Of a DNA stretch of 64,000 nucleotides, positions 1 through 11,175 are shown piece after piece. The position numbers and the translations under genes were made by a program. Origin of the DNA: Dactylis glomerata. Taxonomy: Eukaryota > Streptophyta > Magnoliopsida > Poales > Poaceae. Under the pieces are notes generated by a model. The model made no database searches. It was not told the DNA's origin and was given only the letters and a program-made list of their open reading frames with translations. Within the stretch, counting starts at the first letter, position 1, and each line of letters opens with the position of its first letter. Location: contig QXEO01000550.1 of assembly GCA_007115705.1 (NCBI GenBank), positions 2,106,111 through 2,170,110 of the forward strand, read 5' to 3'.

Positions 1-881
1 CCCGATCTTCTCAGTAAGCTTGCGGTAGTGATGATGATGATGATAGATAACTTGGTGTCGCCGATGATCTCTCCTCGCTAGATCCCTGATGCCAATGCAA
101 CAGCTCTCTACCCTTCGGATATTCACGACTTCACACACTTGCGCAACGTAGCCGTCGACCACGAAACGGTATAATTGCAATTCACTAATTCCCAATGGAA
201 CAGCAGATCACACTTAACTTGCAGTATGTAATCTCCAGATCGAAACGAATTGGAGACAAGAATTCAAGATGAATGCTTATAGCAGTCTCAAGAACTAGGG
301 TTTTGTTTTAAACGTGGTCTAACCTCTTCTATGGCGCATAGGCACTTATTATATAGGGGGGTGCGGCTGGCCAAAGGGCAGCTGACCTGACCTGGTCCTC
401 TAACGTGGTTCGACTCAGCCTTATGTGATACAAACTGACCCAATGGTTGGGTGCAGCCAACTAGGCGCGCAGGCCTTAGGTGTATGGCGCACAAACACTT
501 GGTGGTGCGCCATATGCAGCCTCCTGCGTGATGTCCTCCTCCTCCTCATGCTGGTCGCCGGCCTCCCTCTCCTCCCTCGCGTCCATGGGCATGATCATCA
601 CGTCTTGCTCCAGCTGCTTCAACTCCTCGCTCCCTCATGCTATGCCTTCTTCTCCCATGAACCTGAGTATGCAAACACACAAAGACTTAGGCAGTAAACA
701 ATTCTCATTAACAAAATAATCAGATTCTATTAGGAGCAAATTCACCTGTTGTTCTATTAACTTTGCATGAGCTCTTGTGATAGGTCCAATTCTGATTTCA
801 TCATTGGACTTCTTCTTTGCAGCAACTTGCTTGTCATCATCATGAAGTGGAGATGGAACAATAGTAGGGATGTCCTCATCA
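1..881 (-). repeat. Element A 3' LTR (left edge outside window)
   Basis: The inner boundary is set by the sense-strand terminus TGATGAGGACATCCC (866-881 on this strand), directly preceded in sense by the polypurine tract at 882-899. A minus-strand TATA box CTATATAATAAG lies at 346-357. Codons of gag-pol continue from 881 down to 635. A short GAT-rich microsatellite sits near 27-46. Confidence 0.85.
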
Positions 882-3800
882 TCTCCCCCCCCTTCAAAAG
901 GCGTCGACCTCGACGCTCCAAGGTCTTCTCCATCATATGGTGACAAATCAGCAACGTTGAAGCTGTTGTAAGGACCAGCACCACGCGGCCTCAACTTGGA
1001 ACATCGCAGTTGTGGGAACCGATCCTTGCGCAGATGCACCCAAACCATATCTCCAGGCTGAAACAGAACTTGCTTTCTTGATTGGTTTCGTGTAGCAGCA
1101 ATGTTCTTGCCTTTCTTCTCAATGGCCTCTCGTGTCTTCTCATGAATTTTCTTCACATAATCTGCTCTTTTTGATGCCTCCATATTAACTCTCTCATGCA
1201 ATGGAAGAGGCAGCAAATCTAGTGGTGTGATTGGTTTGAAACCATACACCACCTCGAAAGGACAAAGCTGAGTAGTAGTGTGCACCGCTCTGTTATATGC
1301 AAACTCAACATGTGGCAAACACTCCTCCCACTCATGCAGATTTTTCTTGATCATGGCTCGCAGCAATTGTGACAATGTTCTATTCACCACCTCCGTTTGA
1401 CCATCAGTTTGGGGATGACATGTAGTGCTGAACAGTAACTTCGTTCCCAGCTTGCCCCATAGTGTCTTCCAGAAGTAGCTCATAAACTTCACGTCCCTGT
1501 CAGAAACAATTGTCTTGGGCACTCCATGCAAGCGGACAATGTCCCTGAAAAACAGATTAGCTATGTGCGACGCATCGTCGCTTTTGTGGCATGCAATAAA
1601 GTGTGCCATCTTAGAGAATCTATCCACTACCACAAATATACTATCATGTCCTCTTTTAGTGCGTGGCAAACCTAACACAAAATCCATACTTATATCTTCC
1701 CATGGTGTGGTAGGCGCAGGTAGTGGCGTATACAAACCGTGAGGCTTCAGCTTGGACTTGGACGTGTTGCATACAATGCAGCGCCTAACAAATCTGTCCA
1801 CGTCACGCCTCATCTTGGGCCAATAAAAATGATCAGCGAGCATGAGAAGCGTCTTCTCACGCCCAAAGTGACCCATCAATCCGCCAGCATGTGATTCCTG
1901 CAACAATAGCAAACGTACCGACGATTCTGGAACACATAGTTTGTTAGCACGAAACAAAAATCTATCATGTATGTGGTACTTGTCCCATGCATTTCTAAGC
2001 ATACACAAACGATATGGTTCAGCAAAATCATGATCAGTGGCATACAAATCACACAAGCTCTCTAAACCAGGAATTTTAACATCAAGATGTGTCAATAGCA
2101 TGTTCTTCCTAGATAGAGCATCAGCAACAACATTTTCTTTCCCTTTCTTATACTTGATTATGTAGGGAAACGACTCAATGAACTCAACCCACTTAGCTAG
2201 GCGCCTATGCAAGTTAGATTGAGCTTTCAGATATTTTAAAGCTTCATGATCAGAATGTATGATAAATTCTTTTGGCCACAAATAATGTTGCCAAACCTCA
2301 AGAACTCGAACAAGCGCATACAATTCTTTATCATAAACAGGATAATTCAGTCGAGCACCAGAAAGTTTCTCGCTGAAATAAGCAATAGGTCTACCTTCTT
2401 GCATCAACACACCACCAATTCCTATACCACTAGCATCACATTCAACTTCAAATTGCTTAGAAAAATCTGGTAGTGCAAGCAATGGTGCAGAAATAAGCAA
2501 ACGTTTCAGCTCATCAAATGCATGATCTTGGGCAGTGCCCCATACAAAAGGCACTCCTTTCTTAGTTAATTCATTCAATGGTGCAGCAATAGTACTAAAG
2601 TCTTTCACAAAACGCCGATAGAAACCAGCAAGACCGTGAAAACTTCGTACTTGACTAACATTCATGGGAGTAGGCCAATTTTGAATTGCTTCAATTTTAG
2701 ATGAATCTACCTCTACCCCATGCGTAGAGACAACATATCCCAGAAATATCACTTTATCTTTTGCAAATGTGCACTTCTCAAGGTTAGCATACAATTTAGC
2801 ATCACGCAACACTTGCAAAACTTGTCTAATATGCTCACAATGTTCAGATTCAGTGCGGCTATAAATAAGTATATCATCAAAATATACAACCACAAAACGA
2901 CCAATAAACTCTCGCAAAACATGATTCATTAAGCGCATGAATGTGCTAGGTGCATTAGTAAGACCAAAAGGCATAACTAGCCACTCATATAAACCAAATT
3001 TAGTTTTGAAAGAAGTTTTCCATTCATCCCCTTCTTTCATCCTAATTTGATGGTATCCACTACGCAAATCAATCTTAGAGAAAATAGCAGCACCACTCAA
3101 TTCATCTAGCATATCCTCTAAGCGTGGAATAGGATGACGATATCGAATAGTGATGTTATTAATAGCTCTACAATCTACGCACATGCGCCATGTACCATCT
3201 TTCTTAGGCACCAAAATAACAGGAACAACACAAGGGCTAAGAGAAACACGAATATACCCCTTGTCCAGAAGCGCTTGTACTTGTTGCTGTATTTCCTTTG
3301 TCTCTTCGGGGTTGGTCCTGTACGGCGCATGGTTTGGAAGAGTGGCACCAGGGATCAAATCAATTTGATGCTCAATTCCACGCAATGGTGGCAGTCCTAC
3401 GGGCACCTCCTCCGGAAACACATCGTCATACTCCTGCAATACATTAGAAACACCAAGAGAAACAGGTTGCATATCATTAGAAACTAACACCTCGCCTTTG
3501 TACATAAGCACAAGTGGCATGGCTGTAGGATCCTCTCTAAATTCTACCATGTCTTCTTTGGTGGCTAATATAAGCAAACTAGGCAGTCTCTCACTTTTCG
3601 TTATATTGTCACTCACGGCTATTACATTATTTTCTCGTGTAGGTGGCTGTTCTAGCTTCACTTCTGTTTTCTGACGAGACTCATTGACAATTTGCTGCGG
3701 TGACATAGGCTGTAGATTAATTTTCTTGCCCTTGAACTCCGAGTGATAGGTATTGGCTCGGCCATTGTGTTGCACATGGCGATCATACAGCCACGGCCGA

Positions 3801-5455
3801 CCCAGTAGTAGGTGACAAACAGTCATAGGAACCACATCAAACTCAATGGAATCCTTGTATGGTCCTATCTCAAAATTCACACGCACCATATGATTTACCT
3901 TCATCTCTCCATTATCACTCAACCATTGGATGTAGTAGGGATTTGGATGAGGTAAATATTTCAGATTTAGCTTGGTACATAGCTCCTTGCTTGCTAGATT
4001 GCGGCAGCTACCTCCATCAATGATTACTTTGCAAGCTTTGTTTGGGCCAACTAGTGCTTTTGTTTGGAACAGATTGCAGCGCTGGGAATCAGCATGTGGC
4101 GTGACACTCAATGCACGCTGCGAGACAACAATGGTAGGCGCTGGAGAAGCAAAGGCATCCATGCCGCCCTCACTTGTGTATCCATCATCATTGGAAGCAT
4201 ACGGATCAGTGTCATCTCCAGTCTCATACTCATTATCATGATTAATAAACATCACCTTTCTATTTGGACACTCTCGCTTGAAGTGCCCCTTGCCACCACA
4301 TGTATGGCATTGCATATCTCTATTACGAGCTGTAGACATGTTGGAACCAGAGCTAGGCGCAGGAGCTGCTGGTTTCTTTGCAGTAGAAGCATTGGAGGCT
4401 GGGTTAGAGTGGGAAGAAGAGGGACCTCTGGTGGCACCCTCCATAGGCGCTGCAGATTGGTGCGGTGCCCTGCTAGAGAACCTCCCAGAAGTAGTATATC
4501 GTGCCTTGATTTGAGCCTCTTCAGCTAGCTGCGATTCAGCCTCCCTTGCATGATGCAAAAGCTCGTTCATATTGTTGTAGGAATGATGCCTAACAATACC
4601 TTTTATGTTGTACTTCAGCCCATGAAGAAATCGCTGCATTGTCATCTCAATAGACTCTCGAACACGTGCACGCTGCAGCAACATCTCCATCTCCATGTAA
4701 TAAGCATCAACGGTCATGGTTCCTTGCTTCAATTGTGTCAATTTATCATAAACAGTACGCAGGTAATTAGTGGGAACAAAACGAGCTCGCATGATCTCCT
4801 TCATATTGCGCCATGTAAGAACAGGAAGCTCGTTGTCATCTCTTCTTTCCCTCACAATGCTATCCCACCAACGCAAGGCATAACCATCAAATTCTGAAGA
4901 AGCAAGCTTGATCTTCCTATCTTCAGTGTAATCATGCAAACGCCATAATTTTTCAATCTTGAGCTCCCAAGTAAGGTACTCCTCCGCATCAGTGGAGCCT
5001 TCAAATCTAGGAATCGTGAACTTGGGCTTGCCCAAGCCATCATCCTCCTGAAGTGGCACACTCCGAGCACCAAGTGGTGGTGGTGGCCGACCCTGTCCTG
5101 GAAAGCCACGCCCCCGGCCATTGTTGCCCATCATGTTTTCATTATCTCCATGGACACTATCAGCATCGCCATGGTCCTCATGGTGGCGTTGCTCAACAGC
5201 TACACGCAGCCCATTGACGGAAGTTGTCAATTGCTGTATGCTTGTCTGGAGAGCAGTGACTTGCGCTTGCATATCATTGACTGTAGTTTCAGTTGCATCC
5301 ACTTTCATTTGCACCGCTTGAATATCAGCGTCAATGTTTTCAGTGGATCTAGTAATAACCCCTTGCAAATGATCACGGAGAGCTTCATATTCCCTCCATG
5401 TAACAGTAGCATCATCAGCCTTTTTCTGCATCACATCAACACCACTAACAGACAT
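635..5455 (-). CDS. Element A gag-pol polyprotein, 1606 codons, open throughout
   Basis: This encodes gag, protease, reverse transcriptase, RNase H and integrase, which together form virus-like particles, copy the element RNA and integrate it. Visible in order: gag; zinc knuckle C-X2-C-X4-H-X4-C (CHTCGGKGHFKREC, about residue 380); protease IIDGGS (about 475); reverse transcriptase YFDD (about 857); RNase H ECDASG (about 1005); integrase HHCC finger starting HAGGLMGHF (about 1188); and catalytic D (MDFVLG), D (SDRD) and E (GQTEVV) with 35 residues between the last two. The start ATG sits in the CTAATCATG context shared by all related elements here. About 82 C-terminal residues lie inside the LTR and include GPITRAHA. 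Oddity: GPY is followed directly by NSFNVADL, whereas D has about 25 more residues there, so the GPY/F module is deleted in frame. Confidence 0.92.
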   Translation of the reverse strand: MSVSGVDVMQKKADDATVTWREYEALRDHLQGVITRSTENIDADIQAVQMKVDATETTVNDMQAQVTALQTSIQQLTTSVNGLRVAVEQRHHEDHGDADSVHGDNENMMGNNGRGRGFPGQGRPPPPLGARSVPLQEDDGLGKPKFTIPRFEGSTDAEEYLTWELKIEKLWRLHDYTEDRKIKLASSEFDGYALRWWDSIVRERRDDNELPVLTWRNMKEIMRARFVPTNYLRTVYDKLTQLKQGTMTVDAYYMEMEMLLQRARVRESIEMTMQRFLHGLKYNIKGIVRHHSYNNMNELLHHAREAESQLAEEAQIKARYTTSGRFSSRAPHQSAAPMEGATRGPSSSHSNPASNASTAKKPAAPAPSSGSNMSTARNRDMQCHTCGGKGHFKRECPNRKVMFINHDNEYETGDDTDPYASNDDGYTSEGGMDAFASPAPTIVVSQRALSVTPHADSQRCNLFQTKALVGPNKACKVIIDGGSCRNLASKELCTKLNLKYLPHPNPYYIQWLSDNGEMKVNHMVRVNFEIGPYKDSIEFDVVPMTVCHLLLGRPWLYDRHVQHNGRANTYHSEFKGKKINLQPMSPQQIVNESRQKTEVKLEQPPTRENNVIAVSDNITKSERLPSLLILATKEDMVEFREDPTAMPLVLMYKGEVLVSNDMQPVSLGVSNVLQEYDDVFPEEVPVGLPPLRGIEHQIDLIPGATLPNHAPYRTNPEETKEIQQQVQALLDKGYIRVSLSPCVVPVILVPKKDGTWRMCVDCRAINNITIRYRHPIPRLEDMLDELSGAAIFSKIDLRSGYHQIRMKEGDEWKTSFKTKFGLYEWLVMPFGLTNAPSTFMRLMNHVLREFIGRFVVVYFDDILIYSRTESEHCEHIRQVLQVLRDAKLYANLEKCTFAKDKVIFLGYVVSTHGVEVDSSKIEAIQNWPTPMNVSQVRSFHGLAGFYRRFVKDFSTIAAPLNELTKKGVPFVWGTAQDHAFDELKRLLISAPLLALPDFSKQFEVECDASGIGIGGVLMQEGRPIAYFSEKLSGARLNYPVYDKELYALVRVLEVWQHYLWPKEFIIHSDHEALKYLKAQSNLHRRLAKWVEFIESFPYIIKYKKGKENVVADALSRKNMLLTHLDVKIPGLESLCDLYATDHDFAEPYRLCMLRNAWDKYHIHDRFLFRANKLCVPESSVRLLLLQESHAGGLMGHFGREKTLLMLADHFYWPKMRRDVDRFVRRCIVCNTSKSKLKPHGLYTPLPAPTTPWEDISMDFVLGLPRTKRGHDSIFVVVDRFSKMAHFIACHKSDDASHIANLFFRDIVRLHGVPKTIVSDRDVKFMSYFWKTLWGKLGTKLLFSTTCHPQTDGQTEVVNRTLSQLLRAMIKKNLHEWEECLPHVEFAYNRAVHTTTQLCPFEVVYGFKPITPLDLLPLPLHERVNMEASKRADYVKKIHEKTREAIEKKGKNIAATRNQSRKQVLFQPGDMVWVHLRKDRFPQLRCSKLRPRGAGPYNSFNVADLSPYDGEDLGASRSTPFEGGGDDEDIPTIVPSPLHDDDKQVAAKKKSNDEIRIGPITRAHAKLIEQQVNLLLIESDYFVNENCLLPKSLCVCILRFMGEEGIA
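882..899 (-). other. Element A polypurine tract
   Basis: In sense orientation this is TTTTGAAGGGGGGGGAGA, immediately before the LTR terminus TGATGAGG. It has eight G residues and is part of the open gag-pol frame, so its length affects the reading frame of the LTR-encoded tail. The matching tract in D has seven G residues and is out of frame. Confidence 0.8.
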
Positions 5456-6138
5456 GATTAGTAGGTTAGTGCACTAAATCAAAAATCTTTTTGGTGGCAC
5501 ACTCACAACTCACTCAAAACTGACAAGAAAAGGAAATCTTACCGTTCCAAAGTGAATAGCAATTGCGTACCCGTTCGGATAGATGACTAATGCACGGATG
5601 TGATGAAGTGAATACCAGGGTATAAGAGCAATCACACGACAAAGCAGGAGTATATGGTGGAGCTGTATGTATGGTATCCTAACTACACCAAAGACAAGTC
5701 CTAGTGCTGATCGTGTGAACAAAACACCCAAGGGAAACACACACGTGGAGATAAACGTGGCAAAGCAACTATAAAACAGGATATGTTGCAATGCGCAAGA
5801 GAGACACTAGCAATGCTCAATGTAAACAGGCACAAGATTGCTCAATCTACTAGTGCACAAAATTAGATATATGCTTCGGCCTCTGAATGAAGTGAAACTC
5901 CGCTTCTCACGTTTCTGTTTTTGATTCTTCTCTCTTTTCTCTTTTTTTTGACTCTCTTTATAAAACAAATTCACGGAGTACTGTAGCACGGCAGAAAAAG
6001 AATGCACTCGAAAACCCTAAACAGAGCAGCCCGTGGAGCAACAAAAATATGCTAGTCTCAAATAGGTAAGCTCCTACACAATGGTATAGTAGAAAGGCTG
6101 TGGCTATGTTTGTCAAACGGAAAAGGAAAAGGACACTA
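5456..6138 (-). other. Element A 5' leader (truncated)
   Basis: Untranslated leader. It shares ordered blocks with the leaders of D, B and F, including the donor-like GGTAAGAT (sense) near 5535-5545 and the ACTAATCATG start context. It ends abruptly at about 6139, where homology to the D leader stops. I see no gene here. Confidence 0.75.
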
Positions 6139-8673
6139 TGTCGCCTAGAGGGGGGGGGGTGAATAGGCGTTTTAAAAACTATTACGGATTTGGCTTGTAA
6201 GAATGCGGAATTAAACTAACGTTTATTTTACAAGCACAAAACCTAAATAAGCTAGGCTCAACTAAGTGCACCAACAACAACTAGAGCTAAGCAAGATAGC
6301 ACAAGATATAATTCACAAGTGATAAACAAGATATAAGTACTTCAAGCACGATGGCTATCACAAGGAAATAAACTCGGGTATAGAGATAACCGAGGCACGC
6401 GGAGACGAAGATGTATCCCGATGTTCACTTACATAAAGTAAGCTAATCACCGTTGGAGAGATGCGAGTAACCACGAAGGCCCCCGAACGCCACGAAGGCT
6501 CACCTTCTTCTCCGAGCCCCCCACGAAGCTAGGGACCCCTTCTTATGGTTAGCTTTTCCTCCACTCCGGAGATGGCAAGCTCCACAACCACTTCACAACT
6601 CCCACGAAGGGGAAGCCCGGGCCTCTTCACAATCTTCCACGAAGAGGTCACCGAGGCACCAACCGCCAAGCCAACTAGGAGGTCACCCTCCAAGAGTAAC
6701 AAGCTCACGGTCTCTCACTCGAACAAATCGTAATGGAGAGCTCAGCACTATGCAAGGATGCAAAGCAAGAACACAAGGGGAAGTGCTCAAATCCTTCTCT
6801 CTCAAATCCCACCAAGGCAACAAATGCTATGGAGGAGTTAGAGAGGAAGAACAAGGGTGGAGGTCAACCAATGACCCCAAGATCTTGATTCAAAGGATTC
6901 CCCTCACTTAGAGGAGGAATGAATTGGTGGAGATTGTAGATCAAGATCTCCTCTTCCAAAGCCCTCAAAAATATGCAAGAATCATAGGAGGGATGGGTGA
7001 GGAAGAAAGCTTATGGAGGTCAACAATGGTGGTGCAAATGAAGGTCAAGAACCCTAGAAAACCATTGGGGAAGAAGCCCCTTTTATAGGGAAAGCCAAAT
7101 ATGGCCGTTGGGGTCATTTCCCACTTGTCCGGGTGATTTCCGGTCCAAAACCCGGTCCAACCGGACCTAAATCCGAAAATATAAGAAAACAGTTCTGCAA
7201 CATTTCGGTTGATTTCCGGTTGAATTTCCGGTTCAATCCGAGCTCGGAACCGGCAGAAAATAGCCTCACGAAAAATGCGATAACTTTCACATCCGGACTC
7301 CGATTTTAGCAAACTTGGACTTTTTGAAAAGCTAAGAAAAATATCTATCCAATGAACCACATAAAGCCCAAGAATTAGTAAGAGGTAAAAAATCAAATAA
7401 GAGAGGTGAGAACCTTCCATAGGAAAGAACCGGTAAAACCTCCAAACTCGAAAACGCGATAAAAGATGCATACGGATTCCGTTTTCGATGAACTTGGACT
7501 TGTTGGAAAGCTAGCAACAAGCACAAGAACCTCACATGGAGAAACACCAAGAAGAAACAAACTAGGAAGATGCAAAGTATGCAAAGGATTGAGCTCCCTA
7601 AGACGATGTGATCAAGTTGCCCAACCGAAAGCCCCTCTTGATAGTGCGGCTATCTATCCTATAACCCGGTCTCCCAACAAACACCTTGAGACTGGTAAAA
7701 GGAAAACCTAGCAAGGACAAACCTTTGCCTTGTGGACCCCGCTTGAGCTTGATGATGATGCTTCATGCTTCCGTCAAGCCGGAATGCTTCACTTGATCAT
7801 TGTTGCTTCGTGAAGACTTCCAATATGCTCCCCCATACACCACTATGGGATACCTTCACTAAGGCATGTCTTCACAATTCCATTATCACCAAATAGATGA
7901 CAAGCTTCAAGAATATGATCTTCTCGAGATGCTTATCTTGAAACTTGCACTTTGCAACCTTGATGACAACCACCACTTGATGTCATCCTTTCATGGGCTA
8001 TATGAAATTTCACTAGTGATGCATATCCATGACACAATACCTAACCCACATAGACAACACAAACACACATATGTAATGGGTTAGTTCACAAAGCATAATT
8101 GACAAACCATACCATACCACAAGACCGATTGGTCCCATGTGGCACATTCCTTATGCTTCATGTGTTGACCGAACTAGAATCCAATCTTTGATCTTTGCCT
8201 TGGTCAACCTTGAATCTTCTCATGCTCTATCACAATATCTTGAGCCACATAAAGAATTCTTCATTTGATTGCATGCTCTAGGTATTAGTCAATCATATCT
8301 CAACTCATGAGACCATCATGACCTCAACATAGAGCCATATCTTGAATTCTTCTCATGTAACCAAACTCTCAAGATCTAGAGACTCCTTGGCTTAACACAT
8401 AAGCTAGAGCATGGATTGCATGAGTTCTACACAAGAACTACATCTTTATTTCTTCTTCTTGATCATAATGAATTCATCTCTTCTATTCAATGATCTTGAT
8501 GCCAATACTTAAGATAAATCTTTATCTTCATGGCATCCAAGCCTTGAATCCAACACATGGACTTCAAGCAATTCCTATGAACAATTCCTTCACAAAAAGC
8601 TCAATGAAAACATTAGTCCATAGGGATTGTCATTAATTACCAAAAACACACTTAGGGGCAATTTACCCTTACA
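6139..8673 (-). repeat. Element I: SIRE-type copia LTR, minus orientation, no internal region
   Basis: Read on the minus strand it starts TGTAAGGGTAAATTGCCCC at 8673, resembling the TGTAAGGGTATTTTACCC start of the element E LTR. It approaches its end with CCTATTCACCCCCC and CTCTAGG, which matches the E LTR end (CCTATTCACCGCCCC, CTCTAGG). A good minus-strand TATA box (CCCTATAAAAGGGG) lies at 7075-7090. There is no primer site or polypurine tract on either side and no matching 5-bp flanks (CACTA versus ACCGG), so it is a solo or rearranged LTR. The left end is uncertain by about 15 bp because of similarity to the A leader. Small ORFs inside are not convincing. Confidence 0.7.
7075..7090 (-). 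promoter_or_regulatory. TATA box of LTR I
   Basis: Sense CCCTATAAAAGGGG on the minus strand, about 1.6 kb into the LTR. It supports the minus orientation of this LTR. Confidence 0.55.
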
Positions 8674-9069
8674 ACCGGGCCCCAACCGGATTTGTGTTCT
8701 GGTGGGGGTCCCGGTTCTGGCCTGGCGCAACAACCGGCCTACCCGGCATGGGCCCCGGTGTGCTGGGCGCTGCACCGGCCGGTCTGGTATAGGCACCAGG
8801 CCCCAACTGATCTGGTGTTCTGGTGGGGGTCCCGGTCCTGGCCTGGTGCAATAGCCGTCCTACCCGGCATGCATCCCAGCACTGCCCCCGCCTTCGCCAG
8901 CCAGCTCGGTGCAGAGCCGGCGTTGCCGGGCTATGCGCCGGATAGACCGGTGCTGGCCCAGTTTCACCGGGCTGTGCGCCGGCCTGTCCGGCACAGAGGC
9001 CGGCGGCGCCGACTTTACACCGGCTGGATGCAGGAAACTTGCTTCAAATGGATCTTTCTCCCCCCAGAC

Positions 9070-9076
9070 TATAAAT
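9070..9076 (+). promoter_or_regulatory. TATA box of element E 5' LTR
   Basis: GACTATAAATACCCC matches the plant TATA consensus. The same motif is at 35594-35600 in the 3' LTR. Confidence 0.65.
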
Positions 9077-9382
9077 ACCCCTTCACCTACCTTGGAGAGG
9101 ATAAGGTTGCCATTCAAATCATATCTTTGCCTTCTTTCTCTCTCTCTCCTCCATTAAAGAGCATTCAAAGCTTGAGGATCTCCCATTCTACCCACTCAAA
9201 TCCAAATCCCTTTGGTAGAAAGATTGAGGAGACCCTGATCTACGTTTCCACCAAGCCAAATTTCATTCCCCTTGTGTTCATCGAGTATTGCTTGTTACTC
9301 TTGGGTTTGTGGGAAACCCTAGGCGGCTAGGGTCGCCCGGAGGCATTCGGCTTGTGATTCGCCCCGTGGAAAGTTTGTGAGG

Positions 9383-9387
9383 GTTTG
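9383..9387. repeat. Target-site duplication of element C, left copy (GTTTG)
   Basis: GTTTG directly precedes the C LTR terminus TGATAGGG. It is repeated at 24991-24995 after the right LTR end, where the E LTR resumes with GAGACCACC. Confidence 0.95.
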
Positions 9388-10312
9388 TGATAGGGCAAAG
9401 GTGTCCGATCTTTCGATGCGATCTTGATATGTCGATTTGGTGGGTGGAGTTCGTGCTTGACGATCCGACTACACGTGCGAAGCTCGTGCGCCAATGCAAT
9501 CGCTAGGACAATCTCCGGGAGTTACTGATCTTGCGGATGCACGATCAACCTGACCAGCGAGGGTCTTAATTCCTACCTGAAATCGAGAACAAGTAAGAAC
9601 TAATACTGCAATCAAGATATTGCGGATGAAAGATGTATGCTTTATTCAAAAGGTGGGATTCCGAATAGGCGGTCTTCTTCTGGGCGATTGGCCTCAAAAG
9701 TCGAGCTCGTAGTTGTAGCAATGGCTAACTTTAGTCTAATCAAAATCCGAGTTCTAATGACGGCTACGGGGGGTATTTGAGGAGGAAAAGGTAGGGGTGC
9801 GACCAGCCATGGGTATGGTGGTCGAACGGAACCCTAACAGGCCTTTTCTCCTCAAATTCGGACTCCTAAAAGTGGCTATCTTATTTGATGCGAAAATTAC
9901 ATGGGCCTGGCCCAAAAATAAAAGTTACGCAGCACCATATCTATCTAAGGACGAATTTATGAAGTAGTTCTTTGTATATTTCGTCCAAGTCTTCATCCTT
10001 CATTACGGTGGCTTCAAAGTTCTGAAATCTCCACTCGTGGCATCTTCTTCAATCCTCAAACGCTTGCTGCCATCTCCATGCACGATCATGCTTCAATGCT
10101 TGTCCCTCTCATCCATGCTAGGTCCATCATTCCTAAGAGTAACAAACATATCTGATTTAGGCAGCATCATATTCTCATGTATGTGAAAAAGAGTTCCAAG
10201 AAACGAAAGTACCTGATAGTTAAGTTGCTTGGCACGAGCTCGAGTGATGGGTCCTTGTATGTGTTCCGATGTAGGCGCAGCGGTTGAATCAATAGATGGG
10301 ATGTCCTCATCA
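9388..10312 (-). repeat. Element C 3' LTR (925 bp)
   Basis: Starts TGATAGGGC and ends GTCCTCATCA on the plus strand. In sense it begins TGATGAGGACATCCC after the polypurine tract AAGAAGGGGAGCA. The gag-pol frame continues into it and stops at 10093. Confidence 0.95.
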
Positions 10313-11175
10313 TGCTCCCCTTCTTGAATTGAAGTCGTCCTCGACGCAACCTCATCTTCTTCACCGAAGTAAGGTTTTAAATCTGCAATGTTAAATGTAG
10401 GACTTACCATACCAAAATCTGCAGGAAGCTGAAGTTTATATGCATTATCATTGATTTTGTCTATCACCTTAAAAGGACCATCAGCACGTGGCATTAACTT
10501 AGACTTGCGAAAATCAGGAAAACGATCTTTGCGCAAATGCAACCAAACAAGATCACCAACCTCAAACACAACATGCTTTCGTCCCCTATCCCCAGCAACT
10601 TTATACTTAACATTCATGTGTTCTATGTTGTCTTTAGTAGTTGCATGCAATTGTAAAATCAATTCAGCACGTTGTGTAGCATCGAAATTATTTTGCACTG
10701 AAGATGGTAAAGGCAACAAATCAATAGGTGCACGTGGAACAAAACCATAGACAATCTGAAAAGGGCTCATCTTTGTGGTAGAATGCAGCGAACGATTATA
10801 AGCAAATTCAATATGAGGCAAACACTCTTCCCACAATTTTAAGTTCTTCTTTAAAACAGCCCGCAACATGGTAGATAAAGTTCTATTAACTACTTCAGTT
10901 TGTCCATCAGTTTGGGGATGACATGTAGTACTAAACAGCAATTTAGTCCCCAACTTAGCCCATAAACATCTCCAAAAGTGGCTAAGAAATTTAGTATCAC
11001 GGTCAGAAACAATAGTATTTGGCACACCATGCAAACGAACGATATCACGAAAAAACAAATCAGCAATGTGCGCAGCATCATCGGTCTTGTGACAAGGAAT
11101 AAAGTGTGCCATCTTAGAAAACCGATCCACAACAACAAAAATACTATCCCTCCCCTTCTGTGTACGAGGTAATCC
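10093..11175 (-). pseudogene. Element C integrase C-terminal half and LTR-encoded tail
   Basis: The downstream half of the C pol gene, separated from the rest by D. It resumes at GLPRTQKGRDS just after the first catalytic position and keeps the second Asp (SDRD), the catalytic Glu (GQTEVV), the GPF module (DGPFKVIDKIND) and the tail GPITRARAKQLNYQ. About 73 final residues are encoded within the LTR, and the frame ends at 10093. Translation of this piece alone would have to start inside the D LTR, so it is a fragment and not a gene. Confidence 0.9.
11171..11175. repeat. Target-site duplication of element D, left copy (AATCC)
   Basis: AATCC before TGATATGGGG is repeated at 18989-18993 after the right LTR end TCCTCATCA. 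Removing D and one copy rejoins the C integrase frame. Confidence 0.95.

Larger units (their letters stand above)
1..6138 (-). mobile_element. Element A: CRM-like Ty3/gypsy retrotransposon, truncated at both ends
   Basis: This element reads right to left: leader (5456-6138), one gag-pol frame (635-5455), then the 3' LTR, which the left window edge cuts. By comparison with the LTRs of B and F, which start TGATAAGGGG and then CCCGATCTTCTC, only about 15 bases of the LTR lie outside the window. The leader aligns with those of D (near 17201) and F (near 61621) up to the GACACTATG at about 6139 and then switches to unrelated LTR sequence, so the 5' LTR and primer site are missing. Domain content and the LTR-encoded tail place it with D, B and F. 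The CRM assignment is inferred from remembered family features, not from a search. Confidence 0.88.
8674..9387 (+). repeat. Element E 5' LTR, left piece (5' truncated)
   Basis: Collinear with about 35198-35910 of the intact 3' LTR: CCGG-dense repeats, TATA box, then the stretch ending GTGAGGGTTTG, where C is inserted. The first roughly 400 bp of the LTR are missing; position 8674 abuts the end of LTR I. A tandem unit containing GGGCCCCAAC recurs at 121-bp spacing (8676 and 8797). Confidence 0.85.

Noticed and set aside
425..719. Plus-strand ORFs opposite the A LTR tail
   Set aside because: They are shadows of the LTR and gag-pol tail, with low complexity and no domain.
8692..9330. 212-codon plus ORF in the E LTR
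   Set aside because: It results from CCGG-rich tandem repeats and crosses the LTR TATA box; the 3' LTR copy has a different protein length and start.
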